Part shown: piece by piece, positions 9,543 through 20,219 of the stretch
Numbering within the stretch: the first letter of the stretch is position 1
Layout: each line of letters begins with the position of its first letter
NCBI GenBank assembly: GCA_024867545.1
Contig: JANFNE010000004.1
Span: 1,488,001-1,552,000 of the forward strand
DNA from: Phytopythium helicoides
Taxonomy: Eukaryota; Oomycota; Peronosporomycetes; Pythiales; Pythiaceae
Length of the DNA stretch: 64,000 bases
Reading direction: 5' to 3'
The notes under the pieces: model-generated
Databases searched by the model: none
Told to the model about the DNA's origin: nothing
What the model saw: the letters and a program-made list of their open reading frames with translations, nothing else
Translations under genes and position numbers: made by a program

Positions 9543-11213
9543 ATGCGGATCGACGCCGTCAGGAAGGTGGCGAGCGCCGCCGCCGCGCGCGCCGCGGGCG
9601 TGCAGCAGCCCCAGGGCCTGCTGCGCAGCTCGTCGGCGGCGCTGCGCGCGGCTCTCGCGCTGGAGGGAAGTCAATACTCGCAGCGCGAGCGCCGCTCGAA
9701 CGCCATGCTCACGGCCTCGGGGCTGGTGGCGTCGGCGGCCGCGCTGCTCTGCCTGGCGGGCGAGGGCGAGGCGCAGTGCGAGGGCGAGGCGAGCGCCACG
9801 GCGCAGCCGGCCAGCCGCTCCATGACCACCACGCAGGCTATGCTCAAGGAGGTCGTGGCCAAGCTCAACCGCATTGAGAGCGCCGTGGCCAACCCCAAGC
9901 GCCACTACGACGGACTCAACCCCGGCGTGGATGTTGTGCTCGGCGCGCAGTGGGGAGACGAAGGCAAGGGCAAGCTCGTCGACAACCTGTCGCAGAACTA
10001 CGACGTGATTGCGCGCGTGGCCGGCGGCGCCAACGCGGGACACACCATCGTGCACCAGGGCAAGAAGTACAAGTTCCACCTTGTGCCCTCGGGCATCCTC
10101 AACCCTGAGGCCGTCTGCGTCATTGGCAACGGTGTCGTCGTGCACCTGCCGAGCCTGCTCGCCGAGCTCGAGGAGCTGCGCAGGATGGGCGTCGACTACG
10201 AGGGCCGCATCCTCATCTCGGACCGTGCCCACATGGTGCTCGACCTGCACCAGGAGGTCGACGGCCTCAACGAGGAGCGCCGCGGACGCAACAAGATCGG
10301 CACCACCAAGAAGGGCATCGGTCCGGCCTACTCGTCCAAGATGCTGCGTAACGGCGTGCGCGTCGGCGACCTGCGCTTCTTCGACGACTTCTGCGACAAG
10401 CTCCGTGACCAGGTCAAGTTCTACAAGGACAACTACCCGGAGCTCAACGTCGACGTCGAGGCCGAGATCGAGACCTACCGCGCCATCAAGGACCGCATCC
10501 TCGAGCTCACGATCGACTCGGTCGCGTACCTCAACAACTCGTACATCGCGGGCAAGCGCATCCTCGTCGAGGGTGCCAATGCCACGATGCTCGACATTGA
10601 CTTTGGCACGTACCCGTACGTGACGTCGTCGAACCCGAGCATTGGCAGCGTGTGCACGGGCGGCGGCATCTCGCCGAACCGCCTCAACGGCATCATCGGT
10701 ATCGTCAAGGCCTACTGCACGCGCGTGGGCGAGGGACCGTTCCCGACCGAGCTGCTCGACGACGTCGGAGAGCACCTCGGCCGCGTCGGCGCCGAGTTCG
10801 GCACGACGACGGGCCGTCCGCGCCGCTGCGGCTGGCTTGACATCCCGCAGATGCGTTACTCGAACCTCGTGAACGGCTTCACGGAGATCAACCTGACCAA
10901 GCTGGACGTGCTCACGGGCCTTAAGAAGGTCAAGATCGGTGTTGCGTACTGGCACAAGGGCAAGAAGCTCGATGGCATGCCGTCGAACCTCCAGCTGCTT
11001 GAGGAGTCGGTTGTCGAGTACGAGGAGCTTGACGGCTGGGACGAGGACATTTCCAAGTGCAAGACGTTCGAGGAGCTGCCCGAGGCCGCGCAGAAGTACG
11101 TACTGCGCGTCGAGGAGCTCCTGGGCACGCACATCAAGTGGATCGGTGTGGGTCAGGACCGTTTCGACATCATCACGCGTCCGCACCCGCTTGAGAAGCC
11201 CTCCGCCCAGTAA
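9543..11213 (+). CDS. ADSS: Adenylosuccinate synthetase with N-terminal extension
   Basis: Catalyses GTP-dependent condensation of IMP and aspartate to adenylosuccinate, the first step from IMP to AMP. The signature GAQWGDEGKGK with the catalytic Asp, the NAGHT motif with the catalytic His, the DRAH segment, GTTKKGIGPAY and the C-terminal GVGQDR motif are all present. From the ATG at 9543 the product is 556 aa. The enzyme body starts only at about residue 128. The extension begins with an Arg/Ala/Ser-rich segment lacking acidic residues (MRIDAVRKVASAAAARAAG), then a hydrophobic stretch near residues 55-73, so it resembles a mitochondrial presequence followed by a possible membrane segment. 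Another ATG near residue 93 (MTTTQAML) could give a cytosolic form. Single exon. Confidence 0.93.
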   Translation: MRIDAVRKVASAAAARAAGVQQPQGLLRSSSAALRAALALEGSQYSQRERRSNAMLTASGLVASAAALLCLAGEGEAQCEGEASATAQPASRSMTTTQAMLKEVVAKLNRIESAVANPKRHYDGLNPGVDVVLGAQWGDEGKGKLVDNLSQNYDVIARVAGGANAGHTIVHQGKKYKFHLVPSGILNPEAVCVIGNGVVVHLPSLLAELEELRRMGVDYEGRILISDRAHMVLDLHQEVDGLNEERRGRNKIGTTKKGIGPAYSSKMLRNGVRVGDLRFFDDFCDKLRDQVKFYKDNYPELNVDVEAEIETYRAIKDRILELTIDSVAYLNNSYIAGKRILVEGANATMLDIDFGTYPYVTSSNPSIGSVCTGGGISPNRLNGIIGIVKAYCTRVGEGPFPTELLDDVGEHLGRVGAEFGTTTGRPRRCGWLDIPQMRYSNLVNGFTEINLTKLDVLTGLKKVKIGVAYWHKGKKLDGMPSNLQLLEESVVEYEELDGWDEDISKCKTFEELPEAAQKYVLRVEELLGTHIKWIGVGQDRFDIITRPHPLEKPSAQ

Positions 11214-11229
11214 GTTGACGCTCGCAGTT

Positions 11230-11262
11230 AGCTGAAGAGAGAGAGAGAGAGAGAGAGAAGGA
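11230..11262. repeat. (GA)n microsatellite
   Basis: About 12 GA units followed by GGAGGA triplets, just 3' of the adenylosuccinate synthetase stop codon. Confidence 0.85.
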
Positions 11263-11412
11263 GGAGGAGAGTGAGTGGGAATAGCCGCTGTTGCTGCTGC
11301 TGATGGTATCTCAATCAACATGACAATCGCTGGCGTATTGCCCACGACGAAAAACATTGTAGCAATGCAAAAGATGCAATAGATTATCCAGCGGATGCAG
11401 CACGCAGATCGA

Positions 11413-12541
11413 TCACTTGATGCCGAGCACGACGCGGCAGTCCGGGCAGTACCACTTGCCTTGGGGCTGGTCGGATAGACCGACACAGCCAAAGTGAAAC
11501 CACTCGAACTTGCAGTCGTCGTTGTCACAGCCGACCATCTGTCCGAACGACACGCGTCGACACGAGCAGTAGATCGGCTCGTTCGGGTCGATCGGCATGT
11601 CATCGACTGCGAGCGCGGGAGCCGCCTGGATTCACAACAGTATCACCATCTACGTCAGCATTGGTGCGCAAGAAACAGGAAACAGTATTGCACGCACCAG
11701 AGCTGCCGCGTCCAGAGCAGCAGCAGCGGCTGACCGCTTGCGGCTGCTCGAAGAGCCTGAGGATGAAGCGGCTGCTGACGACGATGAGGTGCCAATAGTT
11801 GACGACCCCGACCGATCCCTCGCTCCAGTAGCGGATAATCCGCCCGCGGCAGCGGACGACGAAGCGGAGCCAGATCCCGCGGCACTACCGCCCTTGGCCA
11901 GAGTCGACGCCTTGTTCCTCGACTGTGGGGTATGTTGCGCGACAGCACCAGCAGCAGAGGCTGCAGCCAACTGCGGCTGTGGTGCACCTGCAAGGCCTGG
12001 CTGGCCCTGGTGGCTCGCTTTGTGGCGCTTCTTGTGGCTCTTGTCCTCCTCGAACTCGCCCGTGGCGCGCAGTAAGGAGGCGTACGCCTCGAGATCCTGG
12101 TCCAGCCGCCGAATGTGATGGTCTACGATGTCATACGACTGCGCTGCAATCGCAATCTTCTCATCAAGCTTCTGCACCACGCGCGTGTGCGTCTCGCGCA
12201 GCTTGGCCAGGTGCTCGTCCGTGTCCACGAGCCCTCTCAGCTCCTGCTCCGTCGGCTCCTCTTGCGACCCGTCGGCGCAGCGCGCGACCACTTTCTCCCT
12301 CGCGCTCCTGAGGAACTCGCGGTGGGACGAGCGCAGCTCCTCGATCAGCGGGTACGACGTCTGGAGCCGAGGCGAGGCGCAGGACGTCACCAGGTCAGCT
12401 CTCTCGACAGACGCAGGCGCCAATTTCCGAAAATCCGCGCGGACGAACCTTGTCGAGCTCGCGCATGAGGTCGAAGTTGCGCTTGATCTCCGACGGCAGC
12501 AGGTACATGCTCTCGAGGTAGTCCTCTAGGTACGTCCCCAT
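11413..12541 (-). CDS. ING-family PHD-finger chromatin protein
   Basis: Three exons: 12541-12449, 12360-11698, 11625-11413 (322 aa). The N-terminal ING helix pair starts with the ATG at 12541 ([16 protein letters not shown], then MRELDK), continues in exon 2 through a coiled coil ([19 protein letters not shown]), then a Lys/Ser/Ala-rich linker. Exon 3 encodes [14 protein letters not shown], the canonical ING lead-in, and a C4HC3 PHD finger (CSC, C-x4-C, H-x2-C, C-x2-C) that in this family reads H3K4me3. ING proteins are subunits of histone acetyltransferase or deacetylase complexes. Introns are 88 and 72 bp with donors GTTCGT and GTGCGT; both joins are in phase 0. A (CTG/CAG)-type run in the linker is Ser/Ala coding. 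Divergent from the HD-domain gene at 12760. Confidence 0.93.
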
Positions 12542-12759
12542 GGCGGTCGAGGCGGGGGTTGCAGCGCCTCTGAGGCGCAGAGCGAGCAGCGAGGAGGGGA
12601 GGCAACCTGGTCCAATATGCCGAGGCTGAGCGCTCCTTGGCGACGATTAAGCTGTACTATACAGCTTGATGTGATCTTAAGCTGTATATCATCCGTTTAG
12701 GTGCGAGTTCGGAGGCACTGTCAAAAACCACCCACCCGATTCGACGTGGAAGGTGAGTG

Positions 12760-13739
12760 ATGGCGGCGACGGGGGTCAAGGCGCTGGGCGCCGTCGAGTT
12801 CCTGCGCATCTGCGGGCGCCTGAAGGTGCGTTTTGGGTTCTCGAAGAGCGTGAGAAGGTGGCGGACTGGAGCTGAGCGAGCGTTGTGTGTTGTGCGGGCG
12901 GCGGGCAGCGGCTGAAGCGCACGGGGTGGGTCAACAACAAGGTGAAGCTGCCCGAGTCGGTGGCGGACCACATGTACCGCATGGGCATGTGCTGCATGCT
13001 CATCGACGAGGAAAACGGAGTGGTGGACCGCTCCAAGTGCATCAAGATGGCCATCGTGCACGACCTGGCCGAGTCGCTCGTGGGAGATATCACACCGCAC
13101 GACGGTTGGTTGCACGCTGTGCTTTACACGCGCTTGCAGTGAACACGGTGCTGATGGAGTTGCTATGCAGGCGTTGCCGATGAGGACAAGCACCGTATGG
13201 AGAAGGTGAGATGATCAGTGCTTTTCGCTGGAGTGAACTGCATCTATTGACAATGGACTGGTCTGTGTTTTGCAGGAGGCGCTGGAGCAGATCTGCGAGA
13301 CGCTGGGCGAGTCACAGGTCGCAGTCGAGATCCGCGCGCTGTGGAGCGAGTACGAGGCCGGTAGCACCGAGGAGGCGAAGATCGTCAAGGTGGGTTCTAT
13401 TTCGGTGTGTGGACGATCAAGATGTGCTGCTTACCGGATTCTGTATCCATGTTGCGTTGCAGGACTTTGACAAGTTCGAGATGATCCTACAGGCGGACGA
13501 GTACGAGCGGGGTGCGTTTACCAGCAGCAGTCTTGCGATCTATGCTCATCCAGGCACGTACTCACATCTCGTGTGCAGACCAGAACATTCCGCTGGATGA
13601 CTTTTTCCGCAGCACGCAGGGCAAGTTCCGCACGCCGCTGGTGCAGTCATGGGTGGAGGAGCTCACGGCCCAGCGCAACTCGCGGCTGCAGTCCAGCAGC
13701 TCGGCTCCAAGCTCTGACGCCGACCAGAAGAAGGCCTAG
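12760..13739 (+). CDS. HDDC2: HD-domain phosphohydrolase, HDDC2 / 5'-deoxynucleotidase type
   Basis: Six exons: 12760-12825, 12909-13104, 13171-13205, 13276-13389, 13463-13511, 13579-13739. The family pattern is clear: FLRICGRLKRLKRTGW, then ESVADHMYRM with the first metal-ligand His, AIVHDLAESLVGDI with the HD dyad, ALWSEYEAGSTEEAKIVKDFDKFEMI, and a C-terminal FFRSTQGKF segment. Members hydrolyse deoxynucleoside 5'-monophosphates and act in nucleotide homeostasis. Five introns of 66-83 bp use donors GTGCGT, GTTGGT, GTGAGA, GTGGGT and GTGCGT. Every join keeps the frame and falls inside conserved family sequence, which supports the model. It is the most intron-rich gene here. The ATG at 12760 lies 218 bp from the divergent ING start. 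Confidence 0.92.
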
Positions 13740-14044
13740 CTGCCACAATCGATGACCATCACCGCTTCAATTCCAACGAATGGCTCACTTTGCAGGGAGG
13801 GGGGTACACGCCAGATATGCTAACCTCAAATAGAGCGCCTCTTCTATACAGTTCTGGAATAGTGGGTGGTGGGTGGAGCGCACTATTGAAAGCGTCCAGG
13901 GATACCCCTCGTACCCCTTGATGTAATCGCGGAGCGAGCGGCTCCCGAGCCCCCTCTTCGTCATCAAGGGCAACGAGCTGGCCGCCGCCCGCCGCCCGCT
14001 GCCAGTTCCGAAAAATCCCCGCCGGTGCCGCTCTCCCCCTCGCC
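13740..14044. other. Intergenic, no gene seen
   Basis: 305 bp between the HD-domain gene and adenylate kinase. It includes a GGGAGGGGGG run near 13797 and a GTGGGTGGTGGGTGG stretch near 13862; neither is conserved coding sequence. Confidence 0.5.
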
Positions 14045-14850
14045 ATGTCGACCGCCAGCCTCGCCGCCGTGCCCACCAACTCGCTGCTCGCGGAGCTGCA
14101 GAAGCGCATCGAGTGCGCCGCCAAGAAGGAGCGCCGCACGATCTTCATCGGTGCGTGGTAGCCATCCATGTTGGCTCGCGACTGCGGCGTGGCTGACTCG
14201 TGCGCGTTAATTGACGGACAGGACCCCCGGGATGCGGCAAGGGCACGCAGTCGCCGCTGCTCAAGGAGGAGTACTGCTTGTGCCACCTGGCGACGGGCGA
14301 CATCCTGCGCCAGGCCGTGCGTGACGGCACCGAGATGGGCAAGAAGGCCAAGGCCGCCATGGAGGCCGGCGCGCTCGTCACGGACGAGATCGTCATTGGC
14401 ATCATCAAGGACGCCATCAAGAGCCCCGAGTGCCGCCGCGGCTTCATCCTCGACGGCTTCCCGCGCACGGTCGTGCAGGCCAAGAAGCTCGACGAGATGC
14501 TCGCCAAGGAGAGCACGCAGGTCGACGCCGTCATCAACTTTAACATCCCCGACGAGGTGCTCGTTGAGCGCATCTCGGGCCGCCGCGTGCACCCGGCTAG
14601 TGGACGCAGCTACCACGTCAAGTTCAACCCGCCCAAGGTGCCGGGCAAGGACGACGTCACGGGCGAGCCGCTCATCCAGCGCAAGGACGACAACGTGTCG
14701 ACGCTCAGCTCGCGCCTGAACGCCTTCCACGAGCAGACCAAGCCGGTCATCGACTTCTACCGCGAGCAGGGCAAGCTCACCGAGGTCAACGCCAACACCA
14801 AGATGACCAACGTGACGGAGCAGATCCGCTCGAGCCTCGGCACCGACTAG
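14045..14850 (+). CDS. AK2: Adenylate kinase (long type)
   Basis: Interconverts ATP + AMP and 2 ADP. Two exons, 14045-14150 and 14222-14850 (244 aa), split inside the P-loop: the intron (71 bp, donor GTGCGT) interrupts the first Gly of GPPGCGKGT. Further signatures are the AMP-binding LATGDILR, the DGFPRT motif and a long LID domain (about residues 135-170) with HPASGRSYHV and no zinc-binding cysteines, as in eukaryotic AK2-like enzymes. The N-terminal 30 residues do not look like a strong presequence, so cytosol or intermembrane space are both possible. The gene symbol denotes the type, not a proven orthologue. Confidence 0.92.
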
Positions 14851-15415
14851 ATCAACCCCCATGTACTGACGCCGCTCGCCACGTACTTGCTCCACGAGGC
14901 TGGACGACGCCGCACGAGCGAGAGCTTGTAAGCTAGCGGAGCGTCTCGAGCTTGTGTAGGCAGAGCACCTAACGACGGTCGCCAACATGCTGCTTACCTT
15001 GTTTTCCCCTTCCCACCTGGAATTGCTGCTGGCGGATGCTGGGTATCTTTGACTAGCACAGCATAGAGTTTTCGGTGTTGCCACTCTTTGTGTCGGTTCA
15101 ATCACCACCAGCTGCCCAGCTTGAACCAAGGTCGAGCTGGCTGTTAAATGAGCTTGCGTTCCATGTGTGAACGCCCTTGCGTTTCCGCGAGCCGAACTCG
15201 TCGAGAGTCGAGCTGCATGAAGGAGTTGCCGTGGTTGCGCATCAAGTGAAGCCATCTTCGTTGGCTCCTCCTCTCTTTTCATTAGCTGAAACCCCTCCCA
15301 ACTCCTCCATTTCAGCGAATCAGGACCCGATCACTTGCGTGTCATTCGCTCGTGGGCACCCCCGTCACCTCTCGGCGGCATCCTGTGGCCGTCAACTCCC
15401 CCGCCCCCGCTCGCC
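14851..15415. promoter_or_regulatory. Intergenic region with promoter of the acyl-CoA dehydratase gene
   Basis: No gene is evident. The 3' end carries ATTAGCTGAAA at 15281-15291 and, inverted, TTTCAGCGAAT at 15310-15320; each differs by one base from the ATTGGCTGAAA/TTTCAGCCAAT element found in other promoters of this window. They lie 96-135 bp upstream of the ATG at 15416. Confidence 0.45.
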
Positions 15416-16164
15416 ATGGCCAAGAACGCGCTGCTCAACTTGTACCTGCTGGCCTTCAACGCGCTCTCGGGCGCCGGCTGGGCCTATGTGCTCTACCTGA
15501 CGGTCTCGACCGTGCTGGCCCAGCGCGAGGCCGGCGAGCTCGACTGGAGCAACGTGTCTCGCGCCGTCTGGGACACCGTGGCGCTCCCGCTGCAGGTCGT
15601 GCAGACGCTCGCCGTCATGGAGATCGTGCACGCGGCCGTGGGCTTCGTGCGCTCGCCGCTCAGCTCCACGCTCATGCAGGGTACGTGTAGCGAGGCTGAC
15701 TGGCTGCTGATCTCGTGCTGATGGAACGCGGTGACCTTGCGACAGTGAGCTCGCGCCTGTGGCTCGTGTGGGCCATCAACGTGCTGTGCCCCGACTCGCG
15801 CTACCAGTTCGGCTTCCCGCTCATGGTCTTCAGCTGGGGACTCGTCGAGGTCCCGCGCTACTCGTTCTACGCGCTCAACCTGTACAACGCCGTGCCGTCC
15901 TTCCTCACCTTCCTGCGTTACCACCTCTTCATGGTGCTCTACCCGTCGGGCGTGGCTGGTGAGGTGCTGTGCATGATCAGCTCGCTCGACTTCCTGCGCG
16001 CGGGCAACTACTCGATCCAGATGCCCAACACGCACAATGTGGCCGTCTCGCTGTACGTCGTCGTGCTCGTCGTGCTCGTCATCTACATCCCGGGTCTCCC
16101 CGTCATGTACAGCCACATGTTGACGCAGCGCAACCGCGCGTACTCCAAGCCGAAGACCGCGTAA
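15416..16164 (+). CDS. HACD: Very-long-chain (3R)-3-hydroxyacyl-CoA dehydratase (PHS1/HACD)
   Basis: ER membrane enzyme of the fatty-acid elongation cycle that removes water from 3-hydroxyacyl-CoA. Exons 15416-15680 and 15746-16164 (227 aa); the intron is 65 bp with donor GTACGT, joined in phase 1. Family signatures: VQTLAVMEIVHAAVGFVRS, WGLVEVPRYSFYAL, and the catalytic block RYHLFMVLYPSGVAGE containing the Tyr and Glu of the active site. About six hydrophobic segments span the protein. The basic C-terminus (RAYSKPKTA) is compatible with an ER location. The length matches fungal Phs1 (about 220 aa). Confidence 0.93.
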
Positions 16165-16431
16165 ACTTCGTCCTCCGTTGGCGATTGCCGGAGTCAACGA
16201 AGAAGCACCGGGCCTGCTCATAGCTAGGACGCGACAACCCCTTGATACTCGTCAGATTTGCCTGCTGACACATCGGTAGGCTAAACGTGAATGGAGATCG
16301 TCGCCTGGTGCTCTCACAACATCGTATATTAGCGCTGATGCATGGAGCCCGCGTGCGGCGCGTGCCCCACATATGATAATTCTATCGCCTCAGGGGCTGT
16401 GACTACAGACAGACCAAGCACGCAATGACAG

Positions 16432-17145
16432 CTAGAATGAGTTGGCCATGATCTCGTCGTCGCCATTCTGCTTGGAGATATGGCGCGAGGCGGCAAATAC
16501 GACGACAGCGATAACAGCGACAACACCGACGATTCCCACGATGAGCATGTTGTCGAGCTTGGTGGTGCTCGTCAGCGAGGTCGACGTCGTGCCGAGCTCC
16601 GATGCATCTGTGTCGTTGTCGTCGTTGTCGTCGTCGTCGTTGGTTGTGCTCTCGGCTAGTGCCGACGCCCCCGTCTCCTTGGAGTCCGAGTCATCTGGCA
16701 CGTACGGCGTCACCGTGGTCGCTGAGTACCCTGTGCTCGAAGTCGACGTCGGCGTGGGTGTCGTCGTGGCCGTTGGCGCGGCTGTCGTCACAACTGGCGC
16801 AGTGGTCGGCGCGTCCGTCGCCGTGGAGGTCGACGCGGACTCGTCGTCGTCGTCTTCCGATCCGTCCTCATCCTCCACGGCTTCATCTGCGGTCGTGGCG
16901 CTCTTCGTGGTCGTGGAGGTCGTCGTCGTCGTCGTCGTCGTCGTTCCGCCGCTGCTGGAGGTGACGGTCGAGGCCGAGTTGGTCAGCACGCTCCAGATGT
17001 CCGAGAGCGCGCGCCTCGCTCCCACCACGTCGCCCTTGTGCCGCCTCAGCGCCGTGCTATCTGCCTGCGCGCCGACCGCCAGAAGCGCGAGCAGCAGCGC
17101 GATCGCCAGCCACAGCGTCCGCCGCCTGCATCGCGCGCCGGGCAT
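16432..17145 (-). CDS. Thr/Ser-rich type I membrane or cell-surface protein
   Basis: 237 aa from the ATG at 17145. A basic N-terminus followed by a strongly hydrophobic stretch (LWLAIALLLALLAVGAQA) is a clear signal peptide. The middle is low-complexity Thr/Ser/Asp/Pro (poly-Thr, TPTPTSTSSTG, acidic DDDDNDDND runs), typical of O-glycosylated mucin-like stalks. A single transmembrane helix (MLIVGIVGVVAVIAVVVFAA) is followed by a short basic cytosolic tail. No recognised domain. The frame is open further upstream, but the signal peptide decides the start. Probable surface or wall-associated protein; function unknown. Confidence 0.75.
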   Translation of the reverse strand: MPGARCRRRTLWLAIALLLALLAVGAQADSTALRRHKGDVVGARRALSDIWSVLTNSASTVTSSSGGTTTTTTTTTSTTTKSATTADEAVEDEDGSEDDDDESASTSTATDAPTTAPVVTTAAPTATTTPTPTSTSSTGYSATTVTPYVPDDSDSKETGASALAESTTNDDDDNDDNDTDASELGTTSTSLTSTTKLDNMLIVGIVGVVAVIAVVVFAASRHISKQNGDDEIMANSF

Positions 17146-19000
17146 CCGCTCGCTGGTGTAGGCGCCCGCGTCGTGCCGGAGCTGCCTGCCTGCCTCGCTC
17201 ACTGCTAAGCGCCGTGCTGTGCTGGACGCGGCTGCTTCCAGTGTGGCCGAGGCGCAGCAGTCGTCGCGCCTTTGCTTTCCTGCTTGGAGCCGCTCAGTCC
17301 CTACGGTACGGCCGCCATCAGCCGAGTTCACCCACCCATGCATCTTTCGAGACCGAGGCATAGAGTCGGCAAGAGAGGCCCACGCTACAGTACGTCATTC
17401 ACTTTGTGTGGTGAACGCGAACCAGCTGGTGGATTGGAACGGAAACACCTTCGAGAACGGATAAATCCGTTTCGATGAGAGCGGGTTCTCGCCCGAGATG
17501 CAAGCGAAAACACCTATGACATTTGATATCTGATGGACCGTTGAAACTGCCCAGCCTGAAATCGCTCTGACTCTCCAGACGGTCCAGTTCAACGGCAACC
17601 TTTCACTATCGCAGATAGCGTTGAGATAGAGCTACAATGCATCAAAACCTGATAGGTGGCATACAAGTCAAATTGCAACACAACAGCACTCAAACTCAAC
17701 CTTCTTTTGTTATTTATCACCAAACGGGCGATGGTCCCACTTGCAAATTTCCAACATGTGGCGTCGCTCCGAGTCGATGGGCTCGCCGGTCGATCCTTGC
17801 TCATGGCGCCGCTTTGCTTGACGAACAACCGCGCGACAGCATTAATCTTGCAGCCCATCGCTAGATATTGACACCGCCGCTGCCAATGAAGCCTCCTACG
17901 CATTGATGATGTCGATTTGCAGCCGATGAGGCGACGACTGGCCCTTCCATCCGCAAAGAGTGCGCGCTCAGGTGCTTGACGGCTTGGCTCAAAGTTTCGG
18001 CTGACGAGGTGGTGGCGTGCCGGGCGGTCCATGTGTGGCAGTTGGCCGCTGTAATGGACCAGGCGGGCAGTTGCTTTTCATGAGACTGTAGGGACTGGCC
18101 AACAAGCGAGAGGCCATCCGGCCGCTTCGGCATGTGCAACTTTGCGCTGGACCAACCAGAGTAGACAGCAGACGAGCGCGAGGAATGGCGCATGAGTCAT
18201 GGCGGGAGCACATGGCGGCGCACGCCCACTCAACTCTGAGAAGGAAATGAAGGGCGAAAGTTGTGTGACGAAGGCTTCGAATCGCGTGTGCAACGCGGAC
18301 TGTCGAGTAGCAACATGATGAGGCGACTGCCGTGAGGGCCGTAGAGTTCTGGCGGAGAACGTGGACTCTGTAAGAACTGGGAGGTGATGACATGTGAATG
18401 GCTTCTCTATTGACCGCGTGCCAGACCCGTTTCGTTAAAGACTCCAGCAGCCCCGTTCCGACGCTACGCTTCATCAGGTGAGCTACATATACACGTCCTC
18501 ATCTGCTGCACGAGCGAACCACCATGGCAACCCTGCTCGAGCCTCTAGCAACGCTTGATCCTAACGTCTAAGGCCAACTGTCCGTCGCTTGCTTGACGCA
18601 TCGGCAGACTGTGCGGGTCTCCCGAACACGCGATCTCAGTCACTGCCGGTCGGTTGAGTCATCGCGATGTCTCCAAGCGAGACAGCAGGGCGAGCAGTTT
18701 ACAATGCGTGCAGAACGCTCTGGCATGAGAGGCTCATCTACTCGTATCCCGGATACTTCCTCAAATCAACAGGCCAGCCATCGGCGCCTCTGCTTGCTCC
18801 AAATCAGAGACGTTCTCCTCCATTTTCCCTCTCATCTGCCAGGCTATCTCCTTACCACCAAGCGCTCCACATGGACTGAGAGCCTTGCAGACTTCGCTCG
18901 AGCCGTCCGCGCGTCCTCATCCAGCCGCCAACTCCTGGCGCATCATGCGCAACTGGGAGCATAAGCGCAGCAAACATTCCCCCACCACCAGAATCGTCGT
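17146..19000. other. Long gene-poor stretch
   Basis: Nearly 1.9 kb with only short, composition-poor open frames on both strands. None shows a domain, a good codon pattern or a credible exon chain. A non-coding RNA cannot be excluded. The distal end adjoins the ISCU promoter. Confidence 0.5.
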
Positions 19001-19002
19001 TG

Positions 19003-19210
19003 ATTGGCCAAACGGGTGTTAAACGGCCGCCGCATCCTCCCAACTCTCATCAGCCAATCATCGCGCGGCGCTTCGCATCTCGCACGCTGACTGGCTTCCC
19101 GGCACGTGTCTCCCAATCCTATCATTCGCCGAAATTTCTCATTTGTATCGCATTATCCCCGCTTTCAGCCAATCCAACGCTGGATTGACCGAATACAGAG
19201 CGCTGATTGG
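19003..19210. promoter_or_regulatory. Cluster of five CCAAT boxes upstream of ISCU
   Basis: ATTGG at 19003-19007 and 19206-19210, CCAAT at 19054-19058, 19113-19117 and 19169-19173. The fourth CCAAT is part of TTTCAGCCAAT (19163-19173), an 11-mer that recurs in other promoters here. The cluster ends 142 bp upstream of the ISCU ATG. CCAAT is the classical NF-Y site in eukaryotes; binding here is inferred. Confidence 0.6.
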
Positions 19211-19352
19211 CCATAACCCATCACTCCCGCCTTCTTCCCCTGTCGACGCGATCACCCCTCTTTTCCTACCAGTCACAACCTCCGCGACCCCCTCGAGCCT
19301 CAAGCTCACTCTCGAACCTGCGAAGCTCCCCGCGCTGCTAGAGACGACTACT

Positions 19353-19838
19353 ATGATCGCCCGCTCGGCCCTCACCCTCAAGCGCTCGCTGGCTGCGGCC
19401 TCGGCCGCGCGTAGCTCGGCGATCGGCGCGCAGGCGCTTGGCCAGGCGCGCATGTACCACGAGAACGTGATCGACCACTACGAGAACCCGCGCAACGTCG
19501 GATCCATGGACAAGAACGCCAAGAACGTGGGCACGGGGCTCGTCGGCGCGCCGGCGTGCGGCGACGTGATGAAGCTGCAGATCGAGGTGGACGCTGACGG
19601 AAAGATCGTGGACTCCAAGTTCAAGACGTTCGGCTGCGGCTCGGCCATCGCGTCCAGCTCGGTGGCCACCGAGTGGCTCAAGGGCAAGACCATCGACGAG
19701 TGCCTCAAGATCAAGAACACGGACATCGCCTCGCACCTCAAGCTGCCTCCCGTCAAGCTCCACTGCTCCATGCTGGCCGAGGACGCCATCAAGGCGGCCA
19801 TCAGCGACTACCAGAAGAAGCAGTCGGCCTCGGGCTAA
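19353..19838 (+). CDS. ISCU: Iron-sulfur cluster assembly scaffold, mitochondrial
   Basis: Scaffold on which mitochondrial Fe-S clusters are first assembled before transfer by the HSP70/HSP40 system. 161 aa, single exon. A presequence of about 33 residues (MIARSALTLKRSLAAASAARS, Arg/Ser/Ala-rich) precedes YHENVIDHYENPRNVG. The three cluster-binding cysteines are present in GAPACGD, FGCGSAIASS and KLHCSM, and the LPPVK chaperone-recognition motif directly precedes the last one. Length and motifs match IscU/ISCU throughout. The ATG at 19353 is chosen because it begins the presequence. Its promoter holds the CCAAT cluster at 19003-19210. Confidence 0.96.
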   Translation: MIARSALTLKRSLAAASAARSSAIGAQALGQARMYHENVIDHYENPRNVGSMDKNAKNVGTGLVGAPACGDVMKLQIEVDADGKIVDSKFKTFGCGSAIASSSVATEWLKGKTIDECLKIKNTDIASHLKLPPVKLHCSMLAEDAIKAAISDYQKKQSASG

Positions 19839-20219
19839 ACGCTCGCTGATCGATGGATCGCTTGCTCGCAGGCTGAGTGATGAATGACGACGGATGGCGC
19901 GTGCGTGCGTGCGTACATGTGTGCCAGACACTGGTGCGAATGAGTTGAGCGCGGAATACCCTAGGAGCGACTGGCAAGTAGCTGGAGACAAATGAGCGCC
20001 GCGCTCAGAGCAATACAACCCGATATTTTATTGTGACTCACGTGAGGAAAGATCGCTTTGGGCGTCAATGTTTGACGGCGTCGATGATTTGCTTGGCGGT
20101 GGTTGAGCTCGTTGAAGTGGTTTTACATGCGGGCAATTTGTCGGTGTTGTCAGTCTCTAGCGTGAAAATGGAAATGCACATGCAGTCTCTTTGCTGCCTA
20201 CAATGTACGATGCGTGCTA
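19839..20219. other. 3' intergenic region between convergent genes
   Basis: 381 bp between ISCU and the FYVE-like gene, which converge. It contains a GCGTGCGTGCGTGCGT run near 19899; no gene seen. Confidence 0.5.

Noticed and set aside
9405..11603. 732-codon minus-strand open frame opposite adenylosuccinate synthetase
   Set aside because: It mirrors a GC-rich conserved gene on the other strand, is Arg/Leu/Val-rich without domains, and lacks homology-like motifs.
13759..15282. 507-codon minus-strand open frame over adenylate kinase
   Set aside because: Antisense shadow; adenylate kinase motifs on the plus strand are unambiguous.
17989..18474. 161-codon minus-strand open frame with an ATG
   Set aside because: Composition is unlike a real protein, no motifs, no exon partner, and it lies in a stretch with no other coding signal.
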